Assembly (NCBI RefSeq): GCF_002563655.1
Contig: NZ_PDIY01000001.1
Location: forward strand, 3,260,001 to 3,324,000
Origin: Bacillus sp. es.034
Lineage (GTDB): Bacteria; Bacillota; Bacilli; Bacillales; Bacillaceae_B
Direction: 5' to 3'
Length of the DNA stretch: 64,000 nucleotides
Shown here: positions 17,338 to 27,856 of the stretch, piece by piece
Numbering within the stretch: the first letter of the stretch is position 1
Layout of the letters: every line of letters starts with the position of its first letter
Made by a program: the position numbers and the translations under genes
The notes under the pieces: generated by a model
Database searches by the model: none
The model's input: the letters and a program-made list of their open reading frames with translations, nothing else
What the model was told of the DNA's origin: nothing

Positions 17338-17775
17338 TTAATATATAAACTTTCTTTGTTTTATCGGTTTTAACCATCCAAAACGTTCATTTTTGATATC
17401 CATTGCCAGTAGCTGGCCCATATTCCTCCGTAAAATTTCAAAAAAGATATATTCAGATTCATCGTGCCCCCAGGCATTCAAGGACATCGACTTTTCATTC
17501 AAGACGAGTGTCGCACCTGATTGTTCTCTTTCGATTGTCGCAACGGAGTTTATCCAGGCTGCCCCTTCAACCTTCGTTATTTCGTGCTGAAGCAGTCTTT
17601 GGGTAGGAAGGTATGGAATCGGTTTGGTAATGTAATCTACTTGTTTCGAGACGATATCGTGAAGATCACCTGTACTCGCTTCCCAATCAGAAAACAATTG
17701 ATAGAACATTCTTTCACGACCATAGTAATGTTGAACAAACAACTCTTCAATCCAATAGATTTGATAATTTCGCAC
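17338..17775 (-). CDS. sirA: SirA, inhibitor of DnaA during sporulation
   Basis: SirA (YneE) binds domain I of DnaA and blocks new rounds of replication when a cell commits to sporulation. The 145-residue product starts with MRNYQIYWIEE and includes HYYGRERMFYQLF and FFEILRRNMGQLLAMD. Length and position between yneF and tkt agree with SirA. A GTG start follows GGAGGGAG. In B. subtilis the gene is induced by Spo0A-P; I did not find a clear 0A box by eye. Confidence 0.88.
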   Translation of the reverse strand: MRNYQIYWIEELFVQHYYGRERMFYQLFSDWEASTGDLHDIVSKQVDYITKPIPYLPTQRLLQHEITKVEGAAWINSVATIEREQSGATLVLNEKSMSLNAWGHDESEYIFFEILRRNMGQLLAMDIKNERFGWLKPIKQRKFIY

Positions 17776-17977
17776 CTTTACTCCCTCCTACCTTTCTTTC
17801 ATATAGTATAAATCAACTAGAAGGGAGTCATTGTCATAAATTGTTGAAAATCTGCACTAGTTTTGTCGAACCTATTCTATCTTACCTGATTGTTGAGAGG
17901 TGATTCGAAGTATTTATACGTTACATGTTCTATACCCAATCTCTTCCACCTATACTCCTATTGTACTCACCCAAAAG

Positions 17978-18019
17978 AAAAAGGCCAACTCCTTAGAGAG
18001 TGTAAGGAGCCGACCTTTT
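17978..18019 (-). terminator. Terminator after tkt
   Basis: CTCCTTA/TAAGGAG with an AAGG/CCTT extension forms an interrupted stem. On the minus strand it is followed by CTTTTTC. Confidence 0.75.
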
Positions 18020-18029
18020 CCATTCACGA

Positions 18030-20033
18030 TTATTGAAGTAAAGCTTTGATTCTAGATACTACATTTTCAGAAGTGAAGCCATATTCTTCCATAACTTTAG
18101 CTCCTGGGGCAGATGCACCATAACCATTGATCGCCAGGATGTCACCTTCATCACCAACGTAACGATCCCAGCCCATTGGAGATCCCATTTCGATAGCCAG
18201 GCGTTTCTTCACGCTCTTAGGCAGAATGGATTCTTTATATTCTTTTGATTGTTTTTCGAAACGATCCCAGGAAGGCATGCTTACAACTGAAACACTGATG
18301 CCGTCTTTTTCAAGTGCATTTTGTGCATCTACCGCAAGATGTACTTCAGAGCCAGTCGCAATCAACAGGGCATCAGGCTGTTCTTTACCCGAAGCAGAGA
18401 CAACATATGCTCCTTTGTTTACCCCGTTATAGGCTTTATCAGCCGTACCTTTAAGCGTTGGAAGGTCCTGACGGGACAGAACCAGCATCGTAGGCTGATC
18501 TTTCGATTCTAACGATAACCTCCAGGCTGCAGCCACTTCATTACCGTCACCAGGGCGAATGACTGACAGGTTAGGCATTGCACGAAGAGATGCAAGCTGT
18601 TCAACAGGTTCATGGGTAGGTCCGTCTTCTCCTACAGCGATACTATCGTGTGTGAACACATATGTCACAGGTAAGCCCATTATAGCCGCCAAACGGATAG
18701 CAGGTCTTAGATAGTCACTGAATACGAAGAATGTGCCTCCGAATACATGAAGCCCTCCGTGTAGAGCCATACCATTCATGGCACCACCCATACCGAATTC
18801 ACGGACTCCGAACCAGATATTTCGGCCTTCGTAGGATTCAGGCATGAAATCTTTCTCATCTTTAATCATCGTTTTGTTGGAACCAGCAAGGTCAGCGGAA
18901 CCACCGATGAATGAAGGAAGATTTTTGGCAATGGCGTTGAGCACTTCCCCTGAAGAAGCTCGGCTTGCCAATGCTTTTCCTTCTTCATATACCGGGATGT
19001 CTTTATCCCATCCTTGCGGTAGTTCACCTTTGATCGCCGCTTCTAATTGAGTGGCTAATTCAGGGTGTTCCTCTTTGTATTTAATGAATTGGTTGGCCCA
19101 ATCCTGTTCTTTCTCAGAGCCAGCTTGTTGGATTTTTTCCTCGAAGCGACTGTAAACCTCATCAGGCACGTGGAAATCCTGATCAAATGTCCACTTGTAG
19201 GCTTCTTTGGTAAGCTTCATTTCATCTTCACCCAGAGGTGCACCATGAACGGCTGATTTACCTGATTTATTCGGTGCCCCGTAACCAATGACTGTCTTGA
19301 CCTCAATCATTGTCGGGCGCGTTGTATCTCCCTGACCTTCTTCGATGGCCTTGGAAATTTCGTCAAGATCATTTCCATCTTCAACACGGATATACTGCCA
19401 TCCGTATGATTCAAATCGTCCCTTAACACTCTCAGAGAAGGACTTATCCAACTCTCCGTCAAGTGAAATATCGTTGGAATCATAAAGGACAACAAGGCGT
19501 CCTAATTTTAGATGTGCAGCCAATGAAGCAGCTTCAGAGGAAACACCTTCCATTAAGTCCCCATCTCCACAAATGGAGTATGTAAAGTGATCGACCATAT
19601 TATATTGGTCTTTGTTGTATGTAGTGGCCAAATGTCTTTCGGCTAATGCCATACCTACTGCCATTGCAATCCCTTGTCCAAGCGGACCAGTTGTTGCTTC
19701 TACACCAGGAGTGTGCTTGTACTCTGGATGTCCTGGAGTCTTACTTCCCCATTGGCGGAAATTTTTAAGATCTTCCATTGAAACATCGTATCCAGATAGA
19801 TGAAGTAGGCTGTATAACAGCATCGAACCGTGTCCCGCAGATAAGACAAAACGGTCGCGGTTGAACCATTCTGGATTTTTAGGATTATGATTCATGAACT
19901 TTGTCCAAAGTGCATACGCCATTGGAGCTGCCCCCATAGGCATTCCCGGGTGCCCGGAACCTGCTTTTTCAATCGCATCGATTGATAATGTACGGATTGT
20001 ATTAATTGCTAATTGATCTGTTTTATCAAACAT
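18030..20033 (-). CDS. tkt: Transketolase
   Basis: Transketolase moves two-carbon units between sugar phosphates in the pentose phosphate pathway, using thiamine diphosphate and Mg2+. The 667-residue protein shows the order expected: [19 protein letters not shown] at the N-terminus, [10 protein letters not shown], the cofactor motif GDGDLMEG, the pyrimidine-binding domain with FGVREFGMG and [16 protein letters not shown], and a C-terminal domain with LLIATGSEV. The length is normal. GGAAGG precedes the ATG. It is monocistronic, between sirA and ynzC. Confidence 0.97.
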   Translation of the reverse strand: MFDKTDQLAINTIRTLSIDAIEKAGSGHPGMPMGAAPMAYALWTKFMNHNPKNPEWFNRDRFVLSAGHGSMLLYSLLHLSGYDVSMEDLKNFRQWGSKTPGHPEYKHTPGVEATTGPLGQGIAMAVGMALAERHLATTYNKDQYNMVDHFTYSICGDGDLMEGVSSEAASLAAHLKLGRLVVLYDSNDISLDGELDKSFSESVKGRFESYGWQYIRVEDGNDLDEISKAIEEGQGDTTRPTMIEVKTVIGYGAPNKSGKSAVHGAPLGEDEMKLTKEAYKWTFDQDFHVPDEVYSRFEEKIQQAGSEKEQDWANQFIKYKEEHPELATQLEAAIKGELPQGWDKDIPVYEEGKALASRASSGEVLNAIAKNLPSFIGGSADLAGSNKTMIKDEKDFMPESYEGRNIWFGVREFGMGGAMNGMALHGGLHVFGGTFFVFSDYLRPAIRLAAIMGLPVTYVFTHDSIAVGEDGPTHEPVEQLASLRAMPNLSVIRPGDGNEVAAAWRLSLESKDQPTMLVLSRQDLPTLKGTADKAYNGVNKGAYVVSASGKEQPDALLIATGSEVHLAVDAQNALEKDGISVSVVSMPSWDRFEKQSKEYKESILPKSVKKRLAIEMGSPMGWDRYVGDEGDILAINGYGASAPGAKVMEEYGFTSENVVSRIKALLQ

Positions 20034-20176
20034 ATGTCAGACATCCTTCCTTTTAATGTACCTTATTAATATTAATCTTCTTTGATAGTTTATACAACTA
20101 TCTTGAATGATAACATGACTTTATGATCGATGAAAATAAAAAACCCTTTAAATATCATAAGGGAGAAAAATGATTC

Positions 20177-20219
20177 AAAAAACTTCCAGTACCTTTCAAC
20201 TTTGGCCTGGAAGTTTTTT
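20177..20219 (-). terminator. Terminator of the yneA-yneB-ynzC operon
   Basis: AAAAAACTTCCAG pairs with CTGGAAGTTTTTT around a 17-base loop, just after the ynzC stop. Confidence 0.85.
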
Positions 20220-20221
20220 GA

Positions 20222-20455
20222 TTAATGCATTTTTTTCTTAGTCTGTATATCTTGGATCTTTTTAGGTGTTACTTCATTTCCTTCCGGATCAAAGATTCTT
20301 GTATTTTCAATTGTCCCCTTCATCGATTGACGGAACGTTTCTAGATATTCTTTTCTAAGTTTAGTCTGTTCTTTCGCTTCCTGCTCAGATAGTCCGCTAC
20401 TTTTGGACTTATTGGCAAGTTCGTTGATTCTATTCATTTTTGATTTTGAAAGCAT
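20222..20455 (-). CDS. ynzC: YnzC, DUF896-family protein
   Basis: The 77-residue protein is a short helical hairpin: MLSKSKMNRINELANKSK, then GLSEQEAKEQTKLRKEYL, with a flexible basic tail. This is the DUF896 pattern of YnzC. It is the last gene of the LexA-controlled yneA-yneB-ynzC operon, about 100 bases after yneB. Its cellular role is not settled. The start has AAGGAG. Confidence 0.92.
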   Translation of the reverse strand: MLSKSKMNRINELANKSKSSGLSEQEAKEQTKLRKEYLETFRQSMKGTIENTRIFDPEGNEVTPKKIQDIQTKKKMH

Positions 20456-20559
20456 CTATAAAAACTCCTTTATTGCATAGTTTGCAAACTCTAAAACAAT
20501 CTTAGAGCAGTGCATCACACTACCGTCATGTTACTAGAATAAAGGAGATAAAACAAGGG

Positions 20560-21213
<654 letters not shown>

Positions 21214-21221
21214 CTATCCCT

Positions 21222-21548
21222 CTATTCTTCGTTCATGACCAGTTCGAAATCTGATTGAGTTGATATTGTTGGATTTTCAATCGGTAACACAAGTGATTCA
21301 CCAGGTTTGATGGCAAAAGAGTTCAATTCGTTCTCTTCCCCAACCCAGGCGATAAATTCTTCCACTGTCATAGAATATTCTTCATTATACTGTTTGGCAA
21401 TAGTCCAAAGAGTATCACCCTCTTCTACTGTGATACTTTGGTAGGAAGGTTGATTTGACATATTGATTAATAAATAGAAAGCTGCTGAAAGGACTAATAG
21501 AAATAATATAATAATGTAAGAGAATCGATTCCAAATATGTGTTAACAT
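21222..21548 (-). CDS. yneA: YneA, SOS cell-division inhibitor with LysM domain
   Basis: YneA delays division after DNA damage from outside the membrane. The 108-residue protein has a short N-terminus, one membrane helix (about 9-31) and a LysM domain (about 40-90) with the motifs EEGDTLWTIAKQY and IKPGESLVLP. It ends in a short tail that in relatives is a protease target. The frame opens at 21593, but the ATG at 21548 follows GGGGG and gives the family length. LexA boxes lie just upstream. It is the first gene of the operon. Confidence 0.92.
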   Translation of the reverse strand: MLTHIWNRFSYIIILFLLVLSAAFYLLINMSNQPSYQSITVEEGDTLWTIAKQYNEEYSMTVEEFIAWVGEENELNSFAIKPGESLVLPIENPTISTQSDFELVMNEE

Positions 21549-21563
21549 AAAATTACCCCCATA

Positions 21564-21577
21564 CGAATGTTTGTTCT
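21564..21577. promoter_or_regulatory. LexA (SOS) box 1
   Basis: CGAATGTTTGTTCT matches the Bacillus SOS consensus CGAAC-N4-GTTCG at most positions. It lies just upstream of yneA, downstream of its promoter. Confidence 0.75.
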
Positions 21578-21591
21578 GTTTTGTTATTTTC

Positions 21592-21621
21592 ATTGTAATA
21601 CGAACATTCGTTTGGTGTCAA
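21592..21621 (-). promoter_or_regulatory. yneA promoter
   Basis: On the minus strand TTGACA (21616-21621) and TACAAT (21592-21597) are 18 bases apart. LexA box 2 lies in the spacer, so bound LexA would block RNA polymerase. Confidence 0.75.
21601..21614. promoter_or_regulatory. LexA (SOS) box 2
   Basis: CGAACATTCGTTTG is an almost perfect SOS box between the -35 and -10 elements of yneA. Confidence 0.85.
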
Positions 21622-21628
21622 CAAAATT

Positions 21629-21642
21629 CGAACTTATGTTTG
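21629..21642. promoter_or_regulatory. LexA (SOS) box 3
   Basis: CGAACTTATGTTTG matches the SOS consensus and overlaps the -35 element of lexA, consistent with autorepression. Confidence 0.82.
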
Positions 21643-21668
21643 TATCAATTATCGTGACATGCTATAAT
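21640..21668 (+). promoter_or_regulatory. lexA promoter
   Basis: TTGTAT (21640-21645) and TATAAT (21663-21668) are 17 bases apart, about 35 bases before the lexA start codon. Confidence 0.8.
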
Positions 21669-21702
21669 GGGAACATAAGATCTATAATAGAGGTGCGTGA
21701 AC

Positions 21703-22323
21703 ATGACAAAATTGTCGAAGAGACAGCAGGACATACTACAATATATTAAAGTTGCAGTCAGAGAAAAAGGGTATCCCCCTTCCGTACGTGAAATCGGGGA
21801 AGCCGTCGGTCTTGCTTCCAGTTCCACTGTACACGGACATTTAGCGAGGCTTGAAAGTAAAGGTCTGATCCGTCGCGATCCGACTAAACCGAGAGCGATA
21901 GAAATCCTGGACCTTGAAGAAGATACGATTCCGCGACAACGTGTAGTAAACGTTCCTTTAATCGGTAAAGTTACAGCAGGTCAACCGATTACGGCTGTTG
22001 AAAATGTGGAAGAATTTTTCCCATTGCCCGAGCGGATGGCCCCTTCGGATGAGCAGGTCTTTATGCTTGAAATCATGGGTGACAGTATGATCGAAGCCGG
22101 TATATTGGATGGAGATTTTGTCATTGTTCGCCAGCAGCAGACAGCGAACAACGGAGATATCGTCGTTGCCATGACCGATGAAGATGAAGCAACGGTAAAA
22201 CGTTTCTTTAAAGAAAAGGATTATGTTCGTCTGCAACCTGAGAACTCAACAATGGAACCTATCATTTTGCGAAACGTTTCCATTTTGGGTAAAGTGGTCG
22301 GAGTGTATCGTCAAGTTCATTGA
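21703..22323 (+). CDS. lexA: LexA repressor
   Basis: LexA represses the SOS genes and cleaves itself when RecA filaments form on single-stranded DNA. In the 206-residue product the N-terminal winged helix includes [19 protein letters not shown]. The cleavage bond is Ala92-Gly93 (VTAGQP). The catalytic pair is Ser129 (MGDSM) and Lys167 (ATVKRF). The ATG at 21703 has AGAGGTG at a good distance, while the GTG at 21697 is too close. It is divergent from yneA and shares a regulatory region with three LexA boxes. Confidence 0.97.
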   Translation: MTKLSKRQQDILQYIKVAVREKGYPPSVREIGEAVGLASSSTVHGHLARLESKGLIRRDPTKPRAIEILDLEEDTIPRQRVVNVPLIGKVTAGQPITAVENVEEFFPLPERMAPSDEQVFMLEIMGDSMIEAGILDGDFVIVRQQQTANNGDIVVAMTDEDEATVKRFFKEKDYVRLQPENSTMEPIILRNVSILGKVVGVYRQVH

Positions 22324-22384
22324 TAATGGTATCGGTATGCATAGAGCATTCCGGATTCTAGTATCAAACGGTCATCATAATAAT

Positions 22385-22431
22385 GAAAAAAGCCCGGGGT
22401 TGGAAGCAAAATTTCCAACCCCGGGCTTTTT
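22385..22431. terminator. Bidirectional terminator after lexA
   Basis: An exceptionally stable stem (AAAAAAGCCCGGGGTTGG with its complement) surrounds a short loop, with a T run on both strands. Confidence 0.92.
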
Positions 22432-22478
22432 TCTTATCGTTTCTTCCCTGATTCCCTAATCAACCTGAACTTCCTGCA

Positions 22479-22512
22479 AAAAAACCCTCAACGATAAATC
22501 GTTGAGGGTTTC
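22479..22512 (-). terminator. Terminator after glnA
   Basis: AAACCCTCAACGA pairs with TCGTTGAGGGTTT around a four-base loop, followed by a T run on the minus strand. Confidence 0.9.
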
Positions 22513-22518
22513 TGGTAA

Positions 22519-23853
22519 TTAATACATTTGAATGTACTGTTCACGTTCCCAAGGGTGTACTTGTGTACGGAACATATCCCACTCGATTTCCTTCGCTTCC
22601 ACGAAGTGTTCGAATATGTGTTCGCCAAGGGACTTAACGATTACTTCATTCGTTTTTAATGTTTCAAGAGCTGCATATAATGTTGCAGGAAGATCCACGA
22701 TACCTGCTTCTTCACGCTCTTTTTTATCCATTACATAGATGTTGCGGTCAATCGGCTTAGGAGCCGGTAAGTTATTCTTGATTCCATCCAATCCTGCCGC
22801 AAGTAATACAGCCATTGCAAGGTAAGGGTTTGCTGCAGGGTCGACACTTCGGACTTCAACACGTGTGCTCAAGCCACGGGAAGCCGGGATACGGATTAAT
22901 GGGCTACGGTTACGCGCAGACCATGCAACATAGCAAGGTGCTTCGTAACCTGGCACTAAACGCTTGTATGAGTTTACAGTCGGGTTCGTGATTGCCGTAA
23001 AAGCAGTTGCATGCTTAATGATACCAGCAAGGAATTGACGGGCAGTATCACTTAGTTGCAAGTCACCTTTTTCATCAAAGAAAGAGTTCACGCCATTTTT
23101 GAACAGGGACATATTACAGTGCATTCCTGAACCATTTACACCGAATAATGGTTTCGGCATGAAGGTAGCGTGCAGACCATGTTTACGGGCAATCGTTTTA
23201 ACTACCAGTTTAAATGTCTGAATATCATCACAAGCTTTTAATGCATTGGCGTATTTAAAGTCGATCTCATGTTGACCGGGAGCTACTTCATGGTGAGATG
23301 CTTCGATTTCAAAGCCCATTTCTTCAAGTTCTAAAGCGATATCACGACGGCAGTTCTCCCCTAAATCGGTAGGGGCCAGGTCAAAATAGCCACCGTTATC
23401 ATTCAATTCCAACGTAGGTTCGCCATTAACATCTAATTTAAAGAGGAAGAATTCCGGCTCTGGTCCAAGATTGAAGTCAGTGAACCCAAGCTCCTCCATC
23501 TCACCTAAAATGCGTTTTAGGTTATTACGGGGATCTCCTTCGAACGGAGTGCCATCCGGATTGTAAATATCACAGATCAGACGGGCTACCTTCCCTTTTT
23601 CTGCTGTCCATGGGAAAACCAACCATGTGTCTAAATCCGGGAAAAGGTACATATCCGATTCTTCGATTCGGACAAATCCTTCAATGGAAGAACCATCAAA
23701 CATCATTTTGTTATCTAAAGCTTTTTCAAGCTGACTTAGAGGGATTTCTACGTTCTTGATCGTCCCTAAAATGTCGGTGAATTGTAGTCGAATGAACTTA
23801 ACTCCTTCTTCATTCGCTAATCTTGCAACATCTTCCTTAGTATACTTTGCCAT
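22519..23853 (-). CDS. glnA: Glutamine synthetase, type I
   Basis: This enzyme makes glutamine from glutamate, ammonia and ATP. The 444 residues show the type I-alpha pattern: the N-terminal beta-grasp with DGSSIEGF, the Arg in FVRIEESD that relatives use for glutamine feedback inhibition, the metal-binding [19 protein letters not shown], the ATP region NGSGMHCN and [12 protein letters not shown]. There is no adenylylation insertion, as in Bacillus. It is the second gene of glnR-glnA, 37 bases after glnR. The feedback-inhibited enzyme also controls GlnR and TnrA. Confidence 0.97.
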   Translation of the reverse strand: MAKYTKEDVARLANEEGVKFIRLQFTDILGTIKNVEIPLSQLEKALDNKMMFDGSSIEGFVRIEESDMYLFPDLDTWLVFPWTAEKGKVARLICDIYNPDGTPFEGDPRNNLKRILGEMEELGFTDFNLGPEPEFFLFKLDVNGEPTLELNDNGGYFDLAPTDLGENCRRDIALELEEMGFEIEASHHEVAPGQHEIDFKYANALKACDDIQTFKLVVKTIARKHGLHATFMPKPLFGVNGSGMHCNMSLFKNGVNSFFDEKGDLQLSDTARQFLAGIIKHATAFTAITNPTVNSYKRLVPGYEAPCYVAWSARNRSPLIRIPASRGLSTRVEVRSVDPAANPYLAMAVLLAAGLDGIKNNLPAPKPIDRNIYVMDKKEREEAGIVDLPATLYAALETLKTNEVIVKSLGEHIFEHFVEAKEIEWDMFRTQVHPWEREQYIQMY

Positions 23854-23890
23854 TTACGTAATTCCTCCTCAAGTTTATTAAAGGGTTTAT

Positions 23891-24307
23891 TTAATGAAAG
23901 AAGCGGGACATATCTCCTTGACGCAGAGATGATCGATTGAACCGACCGGAATGGATCAATTCATTGCGAAGTAATTTACGCAGCTCGTCGTCAGATAGAT
24001 CCTGTCTTGCTTTTTCTTCCTTTTCATTACTTACGTCAGATACGACTTTGCTTTCATTATGACCGGACACAGAAAAGATCTTCTTAATCCCTGCCATGTT
24101 GATACCTTGATCTAACAGATCCTTTACTTCTAATAACTTATCAATGTCATTCAAGGAAAAGAGCCGACGATTCCCCTCGGTCCGTGCCGGGTTTATCAGT
24201 TGATGCTCTTCGTAGTATCGAATCTGACGAGCCGTTAAGTCCGTGAGCTGCATGACAATACTGATTGGAAATAATGCCATCGTTCGACGAATTTCACTTC
24301 CGCTCAT
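23891..24307 (-). CDS. glnR: GlnR, MerR-type nitrogen repressor
   Basis: GlnR represses glnRA and other genes when nitrogen is plentiful. The 138-residue product has a MerR-type helix-turn-helix with [19 protein letters not shown] and [14 protein letters not shown], a coiled segment, and a basic C-terminal tail ([17 protein letters not shown]) that in GlnR senses feedback-inhibited glutamine synthetase. The frame opens at 24370, but the ATG at 24307 follows AAGGAGG. Two GlnR boxes and a consensus promoter lie directly upstream. Confidence 0.95.
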   Translation of the reverse strand: MSGSEIRRTMALFPISIVMQLTDLTARQIRYYEEHQLINPARTEGNRRLFSLNDIDKLLEVKDLLDQGINMAGIKKIFSVSGHNESKVVSDVSNEKEEKARQDLSDDELRKLLRNELIHSGRFNRSSLRQGDMSRFFH

Positions 24308-24341
24308 CTTGATTCCTCCTTTTGTTTTCCTTCTTGAATTC

Positions 24342-24370
24342 ATTATATGTAATGTTAGGAGTTCTGTCAA
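24342..24370 (-). promoter_or_regulatory. glnRA promoter (sigma-A)
   Basis: On the minus strand TTGACA and TATAAT, both perfect, are separated by exactly 17 bases. Such a strong promoter fits a gene held down by a repressor. Confidence 0.92.
24353..24369. promoter_or_regulatory. GlnR/TnrA box 2
   Basis: TGACA-N7-TAACA on the minus strand differs from the consensus TGTNA-N7-TNACA at one position. It covers the -35 element and spacer. Confidence 0.8.
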
Positions 24371-24375
24371 TCAAA

Positions 24376-24392
24376 TGTGAGTTTTTCTTACA
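24376..24392. promoter_or_regulatory. GlnR/TnrA box 1
   Basis: TGTAA-N7-TCACA on the minus strand is a perfect match to TGTNA-N7-TNACA. It lies just upstream of the -35 element. Confidence 0.88.
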
Positions 24393-24400
24393 TAAATAAT

Positions 24401-24437
24401 CAAAAGAATTGGATAGTCCACTTTAGACTATCCAATT
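24401..24437 (-). terminator. Terminator after ynbB
   Basis: AATTGGATAGTC pairs with GACTATCCAATT around a seven-base loop. CTTTTG follows on the minus strand. Confidence 0.85.
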
Positions 24438-24455
24438 ACTCCTTTAATATCCTTT

Positions 24456-25724
24456 TTATATGGTGATTAAACCTTTTTCAATTAAGTTGTCCACCGCAGA
24501 GCAAACGGCGATTTTTACATGGGAGTAAGTTAACCCGCCTTGAACATAAGCTATATAAGGTGGTCTTATAGGTCCATCCGCCGATAGTTCAATGCTCGCT
24601 CCCTGAATGAACGTTCCTGCGGCCATGATGACATCATCCACATAGCCCGGCATATAGTTCGGATACGGCGTGAAATGAGAATTGATCGGTGAGGCTGATT
24701 GGATTGCCTGACAGAAAGCGATCATCTTTTCCCTGTCATCAAATTGCACAGATTGTATTAAATCCGTGCGCCTGGCATGAGGTGAAGGGTCTGTGTTCAT
24801 GCCAATCTCGGTCAGTAGAGCAGATGTGAATACCGCTCCTTTCAATGATTGCGCGACCACGTGAGGTGCCAAAAAGAATCCTTGATACATTTCTTGAAGG
24901 CTGTAGAGAGATGCCCCTGCCTCCGCCCCGATTCCCGGCGAGGTCATACGGAAGGAACAGGCTTCTACATTTTCTTTCTTTCCGACGATATATCCACCTG
25001 TTTTTGCAAGGCCACCCCCTGGATTTTTAATAAGGGATCCCGCTATTAGATCCGCCCCGACGTGACAAGGTTCATTCACTTCGACAAATTCCCCGTAGCA
25101 GTTATCTACAAATACAACAATTCCAGGGTCAATCTCTTTAATGAAATCAATCATTTCCTTTATTTCTTCAATTGTAAAGGATGGGCGGTTGGCATACCCT
25201 TTCGATCGCTGGATCCCAACCATTTTTGTCTTTGTAGAAATGGTCCGTGCCACCTTTTCGAAATCGACTTTTCCAGACTCATCTAAATCAACGCTCTGAT
25301 AGTCGATATGGAAGTCTTTGAGTGAACCTGTACCCTTTCCTCGGCTTCCTACAATTTCTTCTAATGTATCATAAGGTTTCCCTGTTATGTACACCAGTTC
25401 ATCTCCCGGTCGGAGTATACCGAACAAAGCGATGGAGATGGCATGGGTACCAGAAATGATTTGAGGCCGCACTAGCCCTGCTTCCCCTCCAAATACATCT
25501 GCGTATATGCTTTCCAGGGTGTCCCTTCCTGCATCGTCATAGCCATAGCCTGTGGACGGGATGAAGTGAGAATCGCTTACCCGGTGCTTCTGAAACGCTC
25601 TTAAAACGTTGAACTGGTTACTTTCAGACCGTTCATCGATTTTTTTGTGTATGTCTTTGATATCTGCTTCCACTTTCGTTACAAGTGATTGTAATGCCGT
25701 TCCATTTACTAATTGTTCAAACAT
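24456..25724 (-). CDS. ynbB: YnbB, PLP-dependent lyase of the methionine gamma-lyase/aluminium-resistance family
   Basis: The 422-residue fold-type I PLP enzyme has GYGYDDAGRDTLE near the N-terminus, QIISGTHAISIALFG, the Asp block VFVDNCYGEF, and the probable PLP lysine in GSLIKNPGGGLAKTGGYI. It matches YnbB, annotated as a cystathionine beta-lyase or aluminium resistance protein. The true substrate is unknown. It follows hflX by 17 bases and ends in its own terminator, so hflX-ynbB is an operon next to glnRA, as in B. subtilis. Confidence 0.9.
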   Translation of the reverse strand: MFEQLVNGTALQSLVTKVEADIKDIHKKIDERSESNQFNVLRAFQKHRVSDSHFIPSTGYGYDDAGRDTLESIYADVFGGEAGLVRPQIISGTHAISIALFGILRPGDELVYITGKPYDTLEEIVGSRGKGTGSLKDFHIDYQSVDLDESGKVDFEKVARTISTKTKMVGIQRSKGYANRPSFTIEEIKEMIDFIKEIDPGIVVFVDNCYGEFVEVNEPCHVGADLIAGSLIKNPGGGLAKTGGYIVGKKENVEACSFRMTSPGIGAEAGASLYSLQEMYQGFFLAPHVVAQSLKGAVFTSALLTEIGMNTDPSPHARRTDLIQSVQFDDREKMIAFCQAIQSASPINSHFTPYPNYMPGYVDDVIMAAGTFIQGASIELSADGPIRPPYIAYVQGGLTYSHVKIAVCSAVDNLIEKGLITI

Positions 25725-25741
25725 TTGGTGTTGTTTCCCTT

Positions 25742-26995
25742 CTACTTTTGAAATTTCTTGATGCTTCCTGCTATCGGATGATCTTCAAGATGAAATCCGG
25801 TCATTTCATATACTTGACTCGCTTCTTGGAACTCCAATTTTCTCAAGATGGTTTCACTCTTCAATTGGGATAGAATTTTCCCTTCATTCACAGGGACAAA
25901 TACATGATAAGGTATCATGTGATTCTTTACGATTTCTTCTATCTTAATCAGTAGCTTCCCTCTGTCCTCTTCGTTCCAGGCACTAATGAGGATGGTGTCT
26001 GATTCGCTGTCGGGAACAAATTCGGGATCCATTTCATCCCGCTTGTTGTATACTGTCAGCTGCTGCAGTCCATCCATTTCCAAATCCTTCAATAAGGATT
26101 GCACTGTCTTTTCGTGTTGACTGTAGTCAGGATTTGAACTATCCACAACATGAAGAAGGAGGTCTGCCTCTTTTACTTCTTCCAGTGTAGATCGAAATGC
26201 AGCAACCAGCGTGGTCGGTAAATCTTGAATGAACCCTACGGTATCTGTCAATAACGTGGAATATCCACTGGGCAAAGGCATTTTCCTCGTCATCGGATCC
26301 AAAGTAGCAAATAACTTATTTTCTTCATACGAATCAGCCATTGAAATCCGATTGAACAACGTGGATTTTCCAGCGTTTGTGTATCCAACGAGAGCAATCT
26401 GGAAAGCTTTGTTTCGCTTCCTTCTCCCGCGGTACCTTTTTCTATGATCAACTATGGTTTGTAATTGCTTTTTAATATCGTCAATCCTTTTATGGATGTG
26501 TCGACGATCACTTTCGAGCTTCGTTTCACCAGGCCCCCTGGTGCCTATCCCGCCGCCCAGCCTTGAGAGTGATGCCCCTTGACCGATGAGTCTCGGCAGC
26601 AAGTACTGAAGCTGGGCAAGTTCTACTTGTAATTTCCCTTCTCTTGAGCGGGCACGCTGTGCAAAAATGTCCAATATCAGTTGTGTACGGTCAATCACCC
26701 TGCCGTTTAATTCTTTTGATAAGTTCCGGATCTGACTGGGGGACAGTTCATCATTAAAGATGATGATGTCCGCTTCAAACTGCTCCTCCAACAGAACCAG
26801 TTCCTCCACTTTACCCTTTCCGATATAAGTACTTGGATGGATCCTGTCGCGTTTTTGAATAAGGGTGGTAGCAACTTTACCTTGAGCTGTTGCTGTCAGC
26901 TCCGCAAGTTCCGTTAAACTATATTGAAAACGCAGGTCATCATCGTCCAGTTGACATCCCACCAGAATGACTTTTTCTAGATTTTCATTCTTCAA
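25742..26995 (-). CDS. hflX: GTPase HflX
   Basis: HflX is a ribosome-associated GTPase that splits stalled 70S ribosomes. In the 417-residue product, the N-terminal HflX domain includes [10 protein letters not shown] and [10 protein letters not shown] glycine-rich linker with [15 protein letters not shown] follows, then the G domain with [12 protein letters not shown] (P loop), [10 protein letters not shown] and YNKRDE. It starts with TTG after AGAAGG; no in-frame ATG is near. It is the first gene of hflX-ynbB (ynbA-ynbB). Confidence 0.94.
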   Translation of the reverse strand: MKNENLEKVILVGCQLDDDDLRFQYSLTELAELTATAQGKVATTLIQKRDRIHPSTYIGKGKVEELVLLEEQFEADIIIFNDELSPSQIRNLSKELNGRVIDRTQLILDIFAQRARSREGKLQVELAQLQYLLPRLIGQGASLSRLGGGIGTRGPGETKLESDRRHIHKRIDDIKKQLQTIVDHRKRYRGRRKRNKAFQIALVGYTNAGKSTLFNRISMADSYEENKLFATLDPMTRKMPLPSGYSTLLTDTVGFIQDLPTTLVAAFRSTLEEVKEADLLLHVVDSSNPDYSQHEKTVQSLLKDLEMDGLQQLTVYNKRDEMDPEFVPDSESDTILISAWNEEDRGKLLIKIEEIVKNHMIPYHVFVPVNEGKILSQLKSETILRKLEFQEASQVYEMTGFHLEDHPIAGSIKKFQK

Positions 26996-27198
26996 TAAAC
27001 TACCTTCTTTCTATCCGTTTTATTCTATTTCCCATCATATCAAATCCGCATCGTAAACTCTATGTAAAAAGCAATGAAAAATGGTTGCAAATAAGCACAT
27101 ACGTGTTAAAATCAGTATGTTTGATTATGACATAACACTACTTCAAGATTCTACATAATGGCATGTAGCATATTGTAATAGGGTGAGGAGGAATGTGT

Positions 27199-27807
27199 AT
27201 GACGTGGGAAGTACTAAGTATCATCGGTACCATTGCTTTTGCTATTTCAGGAGCTATCATTGCCATGGAAGAGGAATATGATATCCTCGGTGTATATATA
27301 TTAGGAATTGTCACTGCATTTGGAGGAGGCGCCATCCGGAATTTACTGATCGGTGTACCCGTTTCCGCTTTATGGGAGCAGGGAATGTTGTTTCAGATTG
27401 CCCTTCTCTCCATTACAGCGGTCTTTCTGTTCCCCAATAATCTTTTGAAACATTGGAGGAAGTGGGGGAATTTCTTTGACGCCATCGGTCTATCGGCTTT
27501 TGCCATTCAGGGGGCGTTATATGCTTCCGAAATGAACCACCCCATCAGTGCGATCATCGTAGCTGCCGTTTTAACCGGTAGTGGTGGTGGAATTATCCGT
27601 GACCTTCTGGCTGGCCGGAAACCTTTAGTCCTACGGTCGGAAATTTATGCAGTGTGGGCAGTTTTGTGTGGAGCGGCGATCGGACTTGGTATAGTCAATT
27701 CAGCGTTAGAGTTATACTCCCTTTTCGTCATTACGACCGCTTTACGGGTACTCTCCTACCTATATAAATGGAGGTTGCCAAATAGAAGTTTACGGGCTCA
27801 TGTTTAA
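27199..27807 (+). CDS. TRIC-type cation channel family membrane protein
   Basis: The 202-residue protein has seven hydrophobic segments arranged as two similar halves. Each half carries a glycine-rich motif: FGGGAIRNLLIG in the first and TGSGGGIIRDLLAG in the second. This is the UPF0126/TRIC pattern of trimeric monovalent cation channels. The ATG at 27199 is seven bases after GAGGAGG; one codon pair upstream is another ATG that is too close. The transported ion in Bacillus is not known to me. Confidence 0.88.
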   Translation: MTWEVLSIIGTIAFAISGAIIAMEEEYDILGVYILGIVTAFGGGAIRNLLIGVPVSALWEQGMLFQIALLSITAVFLFPNNLLKHWRKWGNFFDAIGLSAFAIQGALYASEMNHPISAIIVAAVLTGSGGGIIRDLLAGRKPLVLRSEIYAVWAVLCGAAIGLGIVNSALELYSLFVITTALRVLSYLYKWRLPNRSLRAHV

Positions 27808-27811
27808 TGAT

Positions 27812-27844
27812 AAAAATGCATTCACAAGTGAATGCATTTTTTTG
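27812..27844. terminator. Bidirectional terminator between TRIC gene and spoVK
   Basis: AAAAATGCATTCAC pairs with GTGAATGCATTTTT around a two-base loop, placed between convergent genes. Confidence 0.9.
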
Positions 27845-27856
27845 TTTTTCGTTTTA

